Notes under the pieces: model-generated
Database searches by the model: none
Seen by the model: only the letters and a program-made list of their open reading frames with translations
What the model was told of the DNA's origin: nothing
Shown here: positions 24,751 through 35,858 of the stretch, piece by piece
Numbering within the stretch: position 1 is the first letter of the stretch
How the letters are laid out: each line of letters opens with the position of its first letter
Assembly: GCA_016617855.1 (NCBI GenBank)
Contig: JAECUM010006688.1
Location: forward strand, 1-64,000
Origin: Megalonaias nervosa
Lineage: Eukaryota > Mollusca > Bivalvia > Unionida > Unionidae
DNA length: 64,000 nucleotides
Reading direction: 5' to 3'
Program-made: the position numbers and the translations under genes

Positions 24751-25284
24751 ATACTTTAGAATGACTTAGGAAAAAAATTCTGATTGCCTTTTATAAACGT
24801 TATAACGCCTACGCGAAATTTCTAAAAAAAACCTCAAATTACGTATTTTCTAGAACCTTCTGGAACATTTTTTTACATATCTATAAAATCCGGTAGATGA
24901 AGGGTAATAACTCTGTAGGGTTTCTTGCTTCCTCTAGATTTTGTCAGGAATAATAATTAAGAAAAATAAAAAATAAAAAAAAAACAGACAGTGAATAAGC
25001 CACGCCCGTTCTGTGAGCTACTTTTGGATTTCCAAGTATTGATCATCTTATATAGAATAGGATCCCTATTACTATTGGGAGTCCACCTAACTATCTAATC
25101 GCTCTATCTTTTACCTGACAGAGTTATCTTCCTTCATCTACCGGATTTTATACATTTGTAAAAAAAATGTTCCAGAACGTTCTAGAAAATACTTAATTTG
25201 AGTTATTTTAGAAACTTCGCTTAGGCGTTATAACGCTTATAAAAGGCAACCAGAATTTTTTCCGTAATCATTCTATAAGTGTAT
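24751..25284. mobile_element. nested inverted-repeat (MITE/fold-back) element inside the Polinton
   Basis: 24751-24920 is an imperfect reverse complement of 25116-25284. Matching stretches include TTCTGATTGCCTTTTATAAA, CGTTATAACGCCTA, and ATAAAATCCGGTAGATGAAG with its complement. The arms are about 168 bp and the loop about 195 bp. It has no coding capacity. It interrupts the minus-strand gene region, and the frame downstream of the chromodomain-like segment runs into its right arm, so it may have cut that gene. Confidence 0.8.
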
Positions 25285-25379
25285 TCATGGAAGTAAAGAG
25301 ACAAGTAAAACATTTTCTTTAACTTAGTGTGAAATATTACCTGACAGATTGAAAAAAATATTTTTTTAATAGATATTTT

Positions 25380-26310
25380 TATGGGTATCCAAGAATTCAA
25401 CTCCTTTCCATATCCCCGCCATAATACTAAAGATTTATCTCCCGTTGTTTTTATAATTCTAAACACATCTTGTTCTATTCAAGAGTGGAAGCGTACTTAA
25501 ATATTATTCGCTGTTCGTGTTTCTTTGAAAACATTGATCTTATTATTTTATCTGCGACATGTTTTACTAAAGCAGGGTAAATATCGAAATATTTGGCAGC
25601 TGCATATATCGAATGAAATTCTCTTCCTTAGCCTGTCTCTACATTTACAGATATAACTAATTTTGCGCTCTTATCATTATCACCGGTTCCTCCAAATTTA
25701 CAATTCTGACAGTGTTTAATGGCCCGTAAATTATTAAAAAATTATCAAGTTTATCCCGTTGATATGATCTATCACAAGTCTGTCTTCGATTACTCCGTGA
25801 AGGCATTCATATATAAATTTATGACATAAATATCATTTTTCCAACATTAAATTTAAGATAACCAGCATTATCAACTGAACGGACTGGCTTTATTATTCGA
25901 CAGATACTATTTATACCATCACGAGATGCCTCATAATCCTTAATGATAGGACGCTTCACATATTCATTTTGCCCCATTTATATAATAATATCATTGTCTA
26001 AATAATTATTTTATTGTTAGCGTGAAAATCTGGCGAGATAGTCTTCGGCGTTTTTTTATGAGAGATTGATTGGCGTTATCTTTTTAATCATAATACCGTT
26101 TTAGCTCTCTGTATTTTTACCACCACATCGCATACACAGCTGCGTTTCTTCTCTAACTCCAACACTACATCGTAAACACGGTTTTGGTCCTAGGCTCTCT
26201 AGCCGCAAGCTTTACATGTGATATCCACAGAATTCATTTGCGTAGGCTTTGTTACAAGGACATGTGGAGCAAATCATCAGCCACTTATAGATATCCTTTG
26301 CTTGAATCAT
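25380..26310 (-). pseudogene. Cys-rich / HNH-NUMOD-like nuclease relic with chromodomain-like end
   Basis: Read on the minus strand from 26310. A Cys-rich part near 26300-26100 has [19 protein letters not shown], then PCLRCSVGVREETQLCMRCG, which looks zinc-binding. From ATG 25977 (MGQNEYVKRPIIKDYEASRD), shifted frames give FIYECLHGVIEDRLVIDHIN then NLRAIKHCQNCKFGG, the pattern of HNH homing-type nucleases (catalytic His in DHIN, Asn in NLRA). EFHSIYAAAKYFDI follows near 25640-25600, like a NUMOD-type DNA-binding repeat. Finally 25466-25380 reads KSLVLWRGYGKELNSWIP, close to a chromodomain core. Stops and shifts break it. Whether these are one gene or two is open; chromodomains in Polintons are usually attached to the integrase, which here lies 4 kb away. 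Confidence 0.5.
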
Positions 26311-26313
26311 TAT

Positions 26314-26430
<117 letters not shown>

Positions 26431-26465
26431 CTTCAATTAAAATATATATTTGCCTTAATTATAAT

Positions 26466-29400
26466 ATGAAGGAATTTGCTAGATTATTTGCGATTGAGTC
26501 TTCTAATGCAAGATTTGATCTTGACAGAATGCACCGCCAAGTTGACGATTCGACCGAGTTAAAGTCAACAAGCATGATATCGCTTATGCCGACGAATAAA
26601 ACTTTAATCAGTCGTATCAGTGGCGCGAAGAGAGAATTTCGCAACGATGGTGCGGCTCGTGTTGTCAACACATAATTATGCGCGACACCGATGGTGTTGA
26701 CGTCGATGCTACAATGAATGACAAGCGAGCAGCGACGATTGTTAATTATCTCGACAAACAAATATACTTTTTTAGAATGAAATTTATCGTGGCGACAGAC
26801 GACACATGGATTATCCGTGACAAAAGTGACCCTGTTTGATTATATCACGCTGGAGATATTGTAACGTTAAGAAAAAATTCCAAACCAGGAATGTTGACTG
26901 GTATTGACAAACCATATTATGAACGAACGTATCCTGTGACGGCAGTTGTTTATCCAATATATCCGCTGAAAATTAACCCTAGCGTTGATGATCTAAAACC
27001 GATGAAATTTTTGAAGCTGAATTGTGTAACTGAGCAAGTTACAGAACATTTTACAAACGCGATACGTGGAAATGGCTTAAAAGATTTACAACGTAAAAAA
27101 TAAATGAGTGGGCAGAAACATACCGGAGCGTCTATCAAAGACGTTGCTGAACTGGAAAAAAATTAAAATTTCCGATAAGGGTGAAAACAATAACCGGCGA
27201 GATTTTGTACAAATCGAAGCATAAAACGGAAGGAGATTTGATAGAGATCAATGATCATAACGCGCACGAACGGCGTAACAATATTTCCACGAAACAGAAC
27301 TGTTAAATTTTATGACGGTGATATTTTTTATTTTATAAATAAAATTAGTAAAAGCGATCCTATATCAGTATGGTTGTTTCAAATTTCCGAATGTGGAAAT
27401 TATGATCAGTTTGTACGACCTAGCAGAGACATTTGACAAGATCGGAATTTCTTGAAGATATCCAACACAGTTGTGTCGAATACAGACACGGCGGACTGTG
27501 GAATTCTAAATACGATTATAAGAATGTTATCTCAATTGATATGGTTGCATGTTATCCTGGAAGTTTTCTTGGAAGGAGAGAGTGTTCTGAGTACTTTAAG
27601 CGATTTGGCCATCCAACACACGAGATGACCAGAGTTGCGATAAAAAGACTCTTACTAGATTTTGATCTAACTAGATTTGCATGTATTGAATCGTTTTCGT
27701 TCACGGAAAATCTCCATCCGATTGTTTATGTTTGGTTTCGTCGTCATTTTTCTGAAAAATGTTGGGATCCAACAGTGTTATTACGATATATGCTTGATGA
27801 TGAAATTTTAAAATCGTTAACCGTAAGTGAAACAATAATATCGTATCGTCCAAAGAAACAAATCAGGTTGCCAAAACCCGACAACGGAGAAGTTGGCGAC
27901 CATGTCAGGGAGAAAACTAATCCCGATGAAATTGAATGCGAAAATAAACTTCCAAAGAATCTCTGCAGAAAAATAATCGGTAAGTTTACTCAGGGTGGTT
28001 CATGTGATCATAAATGACATTGTACAAGATTAATCAGCGACGATGCCGTAGTCGATTTTATAGCTGCTGATACAACAGAGAAATGTACATTTATAAGTCG
28101 AAATAATGCTTACTTGTCAGACGGAACTAAATTAGGTACAATCGTGAGCAATATTGATGGGGACTCACCAGAGTTTACTCATTTAAGATCTTTTATGCTA
28201 GCATATGTTTTGATAAATTTACTATCAATGATAAACAGATTCCTGATACAGCGGTTAGGGTTGCCACAGATTCATTTTATATAAATAAAAAATACGCAGA
28301 ATTGTTAAAGACTGGTACCGATGCCTCATGGGACGATTGGAGAATAAAACGAGAAAAGATACTCGGGTATTCTGAATCCGCCGACGTTGAATCTAAGGAT
28401 ATACACCACAAGATTAATCGAATGTCACAATTATCATCAGCACCATTGGTATATGATCCTATGGCCAGACATAAAACCGTTTATCTAACGGGTACAGTGG
28501 TTCTGGTAAAACAACGCGTGCGATTGAATTATTTCGGAATTTTGATATGGTTGCTTTGACCCCCACACATTGACTCGTCAGAGAAATGAGTGAACGTGGA
28601 GTGAAATTTCATACTTATCACAGTTTCTTTAGATGGTGCGGAGACGCATGGACTTCTGAACGAATGGGTGAAAAATACGTACCTAGAATTATTATTTGAG
28701 TTGAAATAAACACGGTGTCGCTAGATGTGATAAAAATGTTTCTTGATTGCTTATTGGCAAAGAATACTGCTGTAATAATGTGTGGCGATCATGGTCAACC
28801 ACCACCTTTTCTTGGATCATCTCCGCATGAATGTGCTGAAAACGTTTGTAGATTATTATGAGGAAATAAATGATGATTACCGAGCGCATGATGATTCGTT
28901 AAAGGAGTTTAAGAAATTAATCAGACTACAACCAGATAAAGTTCAGTGTGAAATAATGCGTGAGATAATTCCGGAAACACATATAAATGATTTTTGGAAT
29001 TTATGGAGACCAAACGATTTCATATTTGCAAGTCGGAAGATAGTTCGTGATTCACTTCAGCCGCAGTTATTTCTGTTACATAAAGAAATATTTTCAGCTC
29101 TACCTGTACCTGTTATCGCCAAGCAGATACTCGAAGGCTAAATATCGACGTTGAAATTCCAGGTTGAGGTGATAAACAAAAGCTCGTTCTTAATGATATT
29201 GTTTCAGTTCCTGTCAGTGCTGTTGAGAGCGCGCTAATTATGGATAAATTTCCATGGACGCTAGGATATGCTATAACAATTCATTCGTCACAAGGAGTAA
29301 CTATTTCCGATACAAATATTTGGATTGTTGATGATTGCATCGAATGGTCAAACTTAGTTTATCTGCCAGTGTCTCGAGTCAGAAGAATATCTCAGCTGCG

Positions 29401-29763
29401 GCGGTTCATAGTAAATAATAATCAAACTACCGGCGACACGGAAGGTGTTGGCGATGATGTAGTAAGAAAAAAATGAGCTAGTTAGAAGCAGTATGACAAA
29501 AAAAAACAAAAAAACAAAAAAAAAAAACAACAAAAAAACAAACGCGATTTTGATCTCGATGCTGAATTAATCATAACGTTGAAATAGCAGCAGAATAATC
29601 ACTTTGCGAGCTGTAACATAGTAATGTGTGGAAGTATTCGAAAAATAATCCATGACAGTATACCGTAGATAGAATTAATAATAGTCTTGGTCACACACGC
29701 GAAAATGTGATGCTGACCTGTCTTGAATGTAATCGACGTCGAGGCGCCAGTTCACAAAAGTGA
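26466..29763 (+). pseudogene. family B-like DNA polymerase / SF1 helicase / HNH polyprotein
   Basis: One long coding region broken by shifts and TGA stops (for example 26837, 28015, 28571, 28697, 29165). The N-terminal part (26466-27430) is unrecognised apart from FPRNRTVKFYDGD. Polymerase: VISIDMVACYPGSFLG near 27520-27570 (motif A; D..x.YP), CRKIIGKFTQGG near 27963-28000 (motif B-like Lys), and VRVATDSFYINKK near 28260-28300 (motif C, TDS). Helicase: GSGKTTRAIELF near 28500 (Walker A), VIMCGDHGQPPPF near 28770-28810, LGYAITIHSSQGVTI near 29260, and VSRVRRISQL near 29370 (motif VI region). HNH: VDRINNSLGHTRENVMLTCL with ECNRRRG at 29665-29745, then the stop at 29761. It should replicate the element. 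A 3'-5' exonuclease domain was not recognised. Confidence 0.75.
29480..29550. repeat. A-rich tract
   Basis: About 60 bp of (A)n(C) sequence between the helicase and HNH parts. It probably expanded by slippage and disrupts the frame. Confidence 0.8.
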
Positions 29764-30760
29764 AGGTGGTGGCAATTGTGTATCTTCAGGAATTACTTGT
29801 AATTGTTCACGTACAAATCCACGCTGAGGAGCAGTTGAATCTATTCTATAAATTGCAGGTCTATCCGTGGATCTTACCACGCTGGAAATTTTATGTGGTC
29901 ACACTCCAAATAGGATCAGTTGCTCTTTATTTACCACCTTCAAGTTCACCAGGTTCATATAATATCTGACAGTCACATTACCTGGTAATGCTTGTTTTGA
30001 GGAAGAGTCACGTCGTTGTACTGGTATATGTTTTTTGTGATTGCGCTGATGGGTTTCATAGAAGTAGCACGAGTAATTTCATTATTTAACACAGCTATCA
30101 CACTTGGTAGTCTTTCAACCCATTCACGAGATCTCTTATCCCCATGAACTTTGTTCAGGAACTTAAGGTCGGTGGATATTTCCTTCGCATATTGATATCC
30201 AAACAATCGCTTAGCAAGTGTTCAGTTAAATCGCTCAACGACTGCCTGATCTCAATGAATTGCGGTGTGTCCTTGTCTGATTTTGACTTTATGTTCTTCC
30301 ATCAGAGATGTTACTGCACCAAGAAATTCTTTGCCAGGATCAACCTTTAGTAGTTGTGGCCGTCGTAGACCGCCACGTTGATAAATTCGTTTGAATGCAG
30401 ATGCAATTTCAGATGCTGTTTTAGTTGATAGCGGCTCTGCTTCTTTATATCTACTTGCAACGTCAAGGACAGTCAACGCGTATTTGTATGTGCATAATTG
30501 ACGTCTACCAGTTTTAATAGTATCATGGGATAAAAACAAAATGTTTGCCTGATGAACCTCATTGGGACTGCTGACATCAAAATATGCGTACTGAATTTGT
30601 TTAGGAGGCGGTAGATATATTTGCCATATTGGCTGTCGTGCTAGCCAATTTGCAACAACAGAACGTGCGACAGCTGCTGCATCAGCAAGTTTACTAATTG
30701 CAGCTTTACGCCTCCAATATCCTCTTGGGCTATAAAAAGCCGATTCAATTATGCAATAAT
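29752..30760 (-). pseudogene. Polinton integrase (retroviral-type, DDE)
   Basis: Minus-strand frame of about 335 codons. Near 30700 it begins with YWRRKAAISKLADAAAVA and LARQPIWQIYLPPP. The core has YALTVLDVASRYKEAEPL (first Asp), LLKVDPGKEFLGAV (second Asp) and, 34 residues on, VVERFN (Glu), which fits a DD35E-type integrase. Two in-frame TGA codons (30252-30254 and 30222-30224) flank the catalytic Glu. Further shifts occur near 29970. The C-terminus, GFVREQLQVIPEDTQLPP, runs to the stop at 29752. The enzyme would join the element to host DNA. The 3' end overlaps the convergent HNH gene by about 12 bp. No start codon stands out, and no chromodomain is attached. Confidence 0.88.
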
Positions 30761-30770
30761 AATCAGTTGA

Positions 30771-31170
30771 TTAATTACCGGCCCCTAGTACTAGTTTACC
30801 TTTAATCGCAGATTTTACTAGGAAGCTAGCAAGTTTTTCTCTGACAGATTTATTTTTTATGGAATTTAACGAGTGAATCAGTTTCACATCTGCAATATGT
30901 CGTTCTTGTAAATCTTTATTTTTATACGCAACATCATGAACTTGGCATGCTTGATCAATCGCATTTATTGGATACTCTCCAGGTCTTGGTTGATCTCGTT
31001 CGTCAAGTCGGATATCAAGTCGAGTTCCAGGACCGCAATAATTATATCCAAGAATATGTTTATCGCCAGGATACTTAGCCCATGGAGCTCCTGGTAATTT
31101 TCCTAATGAGCAGCGATATCTCCACCTGTTTTATTAGAGATAAATCTGTATTTGCTTTTTGCCACATTTT
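30771..31170 (-). pseudogene. phospholipase A2-like protein of the element
   Basis: From about 31100 downward the frame reads GKLPGAPWAKYPGDKHILGY, then NYCGPGT, then NAIDQACQVHDVAYKNKD, and ends KGKLVLGAGN at the TAA 30771-30773. The glycine-rich loop (YCGPGT) plus the ACxxHDxAY active-site motif is that of the PLA2 fold found in parvoviral VP1-unique regions and in some Polinton-type elements, where it may help virions cross membranes. The His-Asp dyad is intact. Upstream (31170-31110) shifted frames show CVKCGKK and YRFISNKTGGDI, perhaps a short zinc-binding N-terminus. The start is unclear. It lies just upstream of the integrase on the same strand, divergent from the ATPase. Confidence 0.75.
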
Positions 31171-31179
31171 ACACACTTA

Positions 31180-31293
31180 CCTGTAAGTGCACGCTCTTTA
31201 TTTTTTGTTATTATTGTTGTTAATCCACTGGTGGGTGTGGGGCTCTGCATCGAACACAATATAAATTCATATTATTTGTTATATTTTTACAAC
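31180..31293. promoter_or_regulatory. divergent intergenic region between PLA2-like gene and ATPase
   Basis: About 110 bp separate the two divergent genes, so promoters for both should lie here. ACAATATAAATTCATATT (about 31256-31273) is a possible TATA-type element 25-35 bp upstream of the ATPase start. Assigned from position only. Confidence 0.3.
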
Positions 31294-31962
31294 ATGGATA
31301 TCATTGATTTCTCAGCGACACGAAAGCAAAAGCCAGTCAAACATCATTCTGCACAACCAAATTCTATTAGAGCAATTATCATAGGCCCATCTGGGTCAGG
31401 TAAGACGCAATTGTTGCTTAATCTGACAATGAGAAGGCTCAAGTGGGATAAGTTATATTTAGTGGCACCATCTGTAGATGATCAGAAATGCTACAATATG
31501 CTTAAAGATTTTAATGAAAATGCAAAATTATTGGATGAAAACGGAAATGATATTATTAACTTTATCACCAATATTGCTGATGCTCCATCTGTGGATGATC
31601 TTGATGGATGCATTAATAATCTCGTGGTATACGATGATGTGATGCTGGACAAACAATCAAATCCAGCTCGGATATTTTCTCGAGGCAGGCACAAAAACAC
31701 AGATGTGATTTATGTTTCTCAGCAATATACACAAATACCTAAAGTGGTCAGAGATAACTGCAACCTTTTAGTTGTGTTGAATGGAGTCGATTCACATATT
31801 CTGCGAAACATTCATCAGACTTGGTGTTCAGGGGACATGGATATGATTAAATTCAGAAACTTCATTTCACGCGCGCAAGCGATTCCTCATGGATTTATCA
31901 TGATAAATTTTCATTATCCTCGGTCGCGATATCGTGTAGGTGTTGGTAAAAGTTTTGGCTGA
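31294..31962 (+). CDS. DNA-packaging ATPase (FtsK-HerA/A32 type)
   Basis: An intact frame of 222 aa from ATG 31294; an upstream extension exists but lacks conservation. Walker A is GPSGSGKT (residues about 30-37), Walker B is LVVYDDV, followed by FSRGRHKN with a candidate arginine finger, and a sensor-like VIYVSQQY. The layout and length match the packaging ATPases of Polintons and related double-jelly-roll viruses, which pump DNA into the capsid. It is the last gene before the right TIR and diverges from the PLA2 and integrase genes. It has no stops although most of the element is broken, so it is either the luckiest survivor or preserved by selection. Confidence 0.88.
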   Translation: MDIIDFSATRKQKPVKHHSAQPNSIRAIIIGPSGSGKTQLLLNLTMRRLKWDKLYLVAPSVDDQKCYNMLKDFNENAKLLDENGNDIINFITNIADAPSVDDLDGCINNLVVYDDVMLDKQSNPARIFSRGRHKNTDVIYVSQQYTQIPKVVRDNCNLLVVLNGVDSHILRNIHQTWCSGDMDMIKFRNFISRAQAIPHGFIMINFHYPRSRYRVGVGKSFG

Positions 31963-32220
31963 GATCGTTACCTTTTTTTTAATACCCATGTGGGGGGATA
32001 TATTTGACCCACAAAAAAACCCGATTAGAAGTCTCAATGGCGCTTGTATTTTTTCACCCTCCGTAGGAAGCTTTATTTCAGTCTGAAAATCTGGAATGTT
32101 CACCCTCCCTGTAGAGGTCTCGGTTTAGAGTTATTGACGCTTGTATTTTTATTTTTGTTGGAAGCTTTATTTTCAAAAAATACTTGCTCCAAAATTGGTC
32201 TGTTCATCCTCCCTGTTGCT
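31963..32220 (-). repeat. right terminal inverted repeat
   Basis: 258 bp matching the left TIR in reverse complement, ending at AGCAACAGGGAGGATGAACA (read inward from 32220). It begins directly after the ATPase stop codon. Confidence 0.9.
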
Positions 32221-35200
32221 CATAGATACATATATTCAGGTTGCGTATTCAGTACGTTTTCACTCTCTGCATTTTTATGGTTATTTCTTCCAATGTTTGT
32301 GACCTTCAGTTCTGCATTTGGTTTATAAGCGCATCATTTAGTCTACTGCTTGGAGGACGGACATAATCAATTAGGGACCAACCATTTTTTTGGGAAAATG
32401 AACCTCATATTTTCATTCGAAACAGGATTCTTTTTCCTTATCGCAAGATAGTTTTTTTTAAAGGAACACAATACATATAATTCTTTCTTGTTTGCTACAA
32501 ATCGGAGCAAATATAATATTTCACTATCGGGGCAAGATTAAAAAAGATTCATCGCCGAACATTCACCCCCGAATATTAATTTGACGGTTGCTTAGCTATT
32601 GCTAGAGCGTTTTTGATCACAGTTTGGTTTTATTATTAGGCTGTATTCAGCTTATCGATAAAGCACGAATGTAAACGAATGAGGAAATTCTTAAGTCTGA
32701 TTGGTTGATTGAGACTATATGTAGTCACAAGCGTTAACTACGAAAAATGATGGTGACAATCTATAACAAAACAGCTAGAACGTTTGTTTTCTGGTGACTT
32801 ACATAAAATCAGAGAAAAAGTATAGAAACAAATTGTATGGCTGAGATGTAGAAACATTGTTAATTTTACCGAACCATACAAGTCACGAGCACTTTAAAAA
32901 TATTAGTCTACCTATAACTTTGAAAAATTGCATCAACACTTGTATTGATTGACTACCCGGATTCTGACGAAAATATAATAGTAATATTGTGAAATGTAGT
33001 ATAATGAGGCTATGAATGGAACGATATAAGAAAGCAATGCAAAAGCTTAATTCTATTCGCTCTATTACACGACTTGGTTATTTAAACGTAACTTTACTAG
33101 GAAACCCAATCAGGTGGTTGCCTCACTAGGTTAGGTCGAGGGTCAATTTTTTTCCTAGGTGCATCTTAAATATTAACAACCCAAAAAATCACAACATAGT
33201 GTATTACTTTGCAAGGAGCTCATTTGTGTGAGCATTCTTCCTTGAAAGTTCTAATCGTATTGAGCAGTAATTTCATACAACCGATATTTCATGTATATTC
33301 CCATGACAAAAGTAGTTCAGGCAGCTTAAACAGAGCATGATGCTATCATCACCTTGCCATGTAGATTACATCGGCTGCTAAAATAAACATATTTCTTCAT
33401 CAGTATTGTAACAAAGTACATGGACTGTACTTGTTGACAGTTATCATGTATTCAGAAGCAGAGTGGGTAGAGATGGGAATATATAACAAAGGTGGTACTG
33501 TCGACTTCATAATAATAATTAAAAATTATTATTGATGATAAATTGATTTGGTTGTCTAATAATTCTATCCTAAACATTGAGGATAATAAGTTTCTTAACA
33601 AGTACCCCTTATGCCGACACTGGAGACACTAAACAATGTCTTTGCCCTACATCAAAGAATAAGAAATCTTCTTTTATCATTGGATCTCCAATTGTAACGA
33701 TCTGAAAATATTGTTATGCCGTTATTAACACACTGATGTGAGATCTGGAGTCTTAGTAATAATTATTCCATCTAGCATGTATTCCTTAATTAACGTTTTA
33801 TTGTTAAGCAAAAAGCTTTCCTATATATGTTGTATTGAGAACATGGTAGGTTCCTTTCGAGGATATTTATCAAAATTAGAGCTGTTATATTATGGGCTAT
33901 ACTTGCTACTGAGAAAAAGAGGAGATTTTTGCAAAACCATTATTTGATATTATGTTACACCATATTGCTGCCGGTTTTGCCTTCCTAAATGGCTTTTCTT
34001 TATGACAGAAAGTTTGCCTAATTTAGGACTGAATACACTATGGTAATCTTAATCTTTGACAACTAGTGATTGGTTAATATCCAAATATATACAAAACAAC
34101 TTAACACTCTAGTGTTTTTGATTCTTCTAAAAATTGAGCTTATCGGATATTTGAAATTTTTCAAAATCATGAACCATTTTTAACATTGCATGCATCATGT
34201 AGACACTAATTTTAACGTTTCTTTCAGCTGATGAAACTGGATTAATCAGAATGAAAATGTCAATTATGCGCCTCACGAGATATATTAGTGATGAATTTTA
34301 CTTTTTCGATGTCAATGATCTGATGTTGTAAGAAAACAACATATAAGTAAGAAATATCTAAAACATATTGGTACATACACATTTATTGATTTGCAAATAT
34401 CACAAATCTAAACTTACAGATAGTAGCTATGAAATTTATAGAACTGATAGTTAAATCATTCTGTTCCCATATAACCTTTGAATAGCTATATCTATCACTG
34501 TTTTATCCCATTGTGTCATTCTTATCCAACATATGATTAAACTAGCTCTTTCTACCCTACCCTTTACCATCATCTTTTCCAATAATAATTTGCAATTGTA
34601 ATTTATGTAATTTATGTAATTTATGTAATTGTTAGACTTTACGCCATTTACCCCACTCTCGGTAGCTTTCATTAGACTGAATTGCTCTTTCACTATTTCA
34701 CTTGCAATTAATTGTGTTCAGGCTGTGCATTTCACATAAATGGTTGTCAGCCTTAAACCTAACATAAAGATTGGAGGAAAAGTTGCGTTTTTGGACCTGT
34801 TTGATTAAACGGCATGGTTTGAGTTTTTGCATAGCGTACATGTTTGTAAATATTGCAGCCTTAATATTTCAATATCTCTAGTGTTTCTCTAAAATAAGAA
34901 ATTAAACCGTTTCTCCCAGTTTGTATACCCCCTGAAAATTATATTTTCATGTATCTATGAATTTTCTCCATACATTGATAAGCACTAAACTTCTCTCTGA
35001 ACCTACAATTAATTAGGCAATTAAATAAATGAATTGCAAATAATAAATTTATAGTGATTGTATGAGGATGACCATCGTTATTATAAAGTTTGTTTCTATT
35101 TTAAATGCCTGAAAATAATTAACAAGAACTCACTTTCTATCCACTTGAGTGGTGTTATCAGGTTATAATACGGATGAAGAAATATGTTTAGCTCATCAGA

Positions 35201-35590
35201 ACCATACAATTTATTTGACAAATTAGTGAGAACAGTACCTGAAGCAACCTGCTCAGTTCGGCGTCAACTTAACTACTAATCATATAACTGTTCATATATA
35301 ACATAAGAAACAATCAAATAGCTGTACAATTTTATTTATTCTTTATATCTGTTCTACCATTGATAATGAACTTGATCATAAATAAAATAATCTTGTGCTG
35401 AACATACACTGATGTTGTCATATTCTTTATTTTGCTACTTGAACGCATTCCAATTGACAATCGAACTCCTTACGATGTCCTCGCGCTTGAACTTTGAAAC
35501 CCCAAAATATGGAATTCAAGTACTCACCAATAAAAAGTTATAAAATTATAAAGAGCTATATAGATGTTACAAACTGATGCCTGGACGGGA
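32221..35590. other. non-coding stretch
   Basis: No gene supported. It contains a short A/T inverted repeat (AATAATAATT-AAA-AATTATTATT near 33510) and three copies of a 10-bp TTTATGTAAT unit near 34600-34630. It may include the eroded 5' part of the following gypsy relic. Confidence 0.5.
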
Positions 35591-35822
35591 CCTCTTGAAT
35601 CTGATTATTCACCTGGAGAGAATAATGCTAATTCTTATGTCAATAAGACAGGACAGGACACGTTGTGTGAATCACGTTTTATCCGATCGAAAATATTCCC
35701 CTAAATAGGTAACATCATTAGAGAAAGGCTATATTGATAATCATTTCCAACACGAATAATAAATGCGTATGCAACTATTTAACAATTTAACACACCCTCC
35801 CACCCCTCCCTCTGTATCTCTG

Positions 35823-35858
<36 letters not shown>

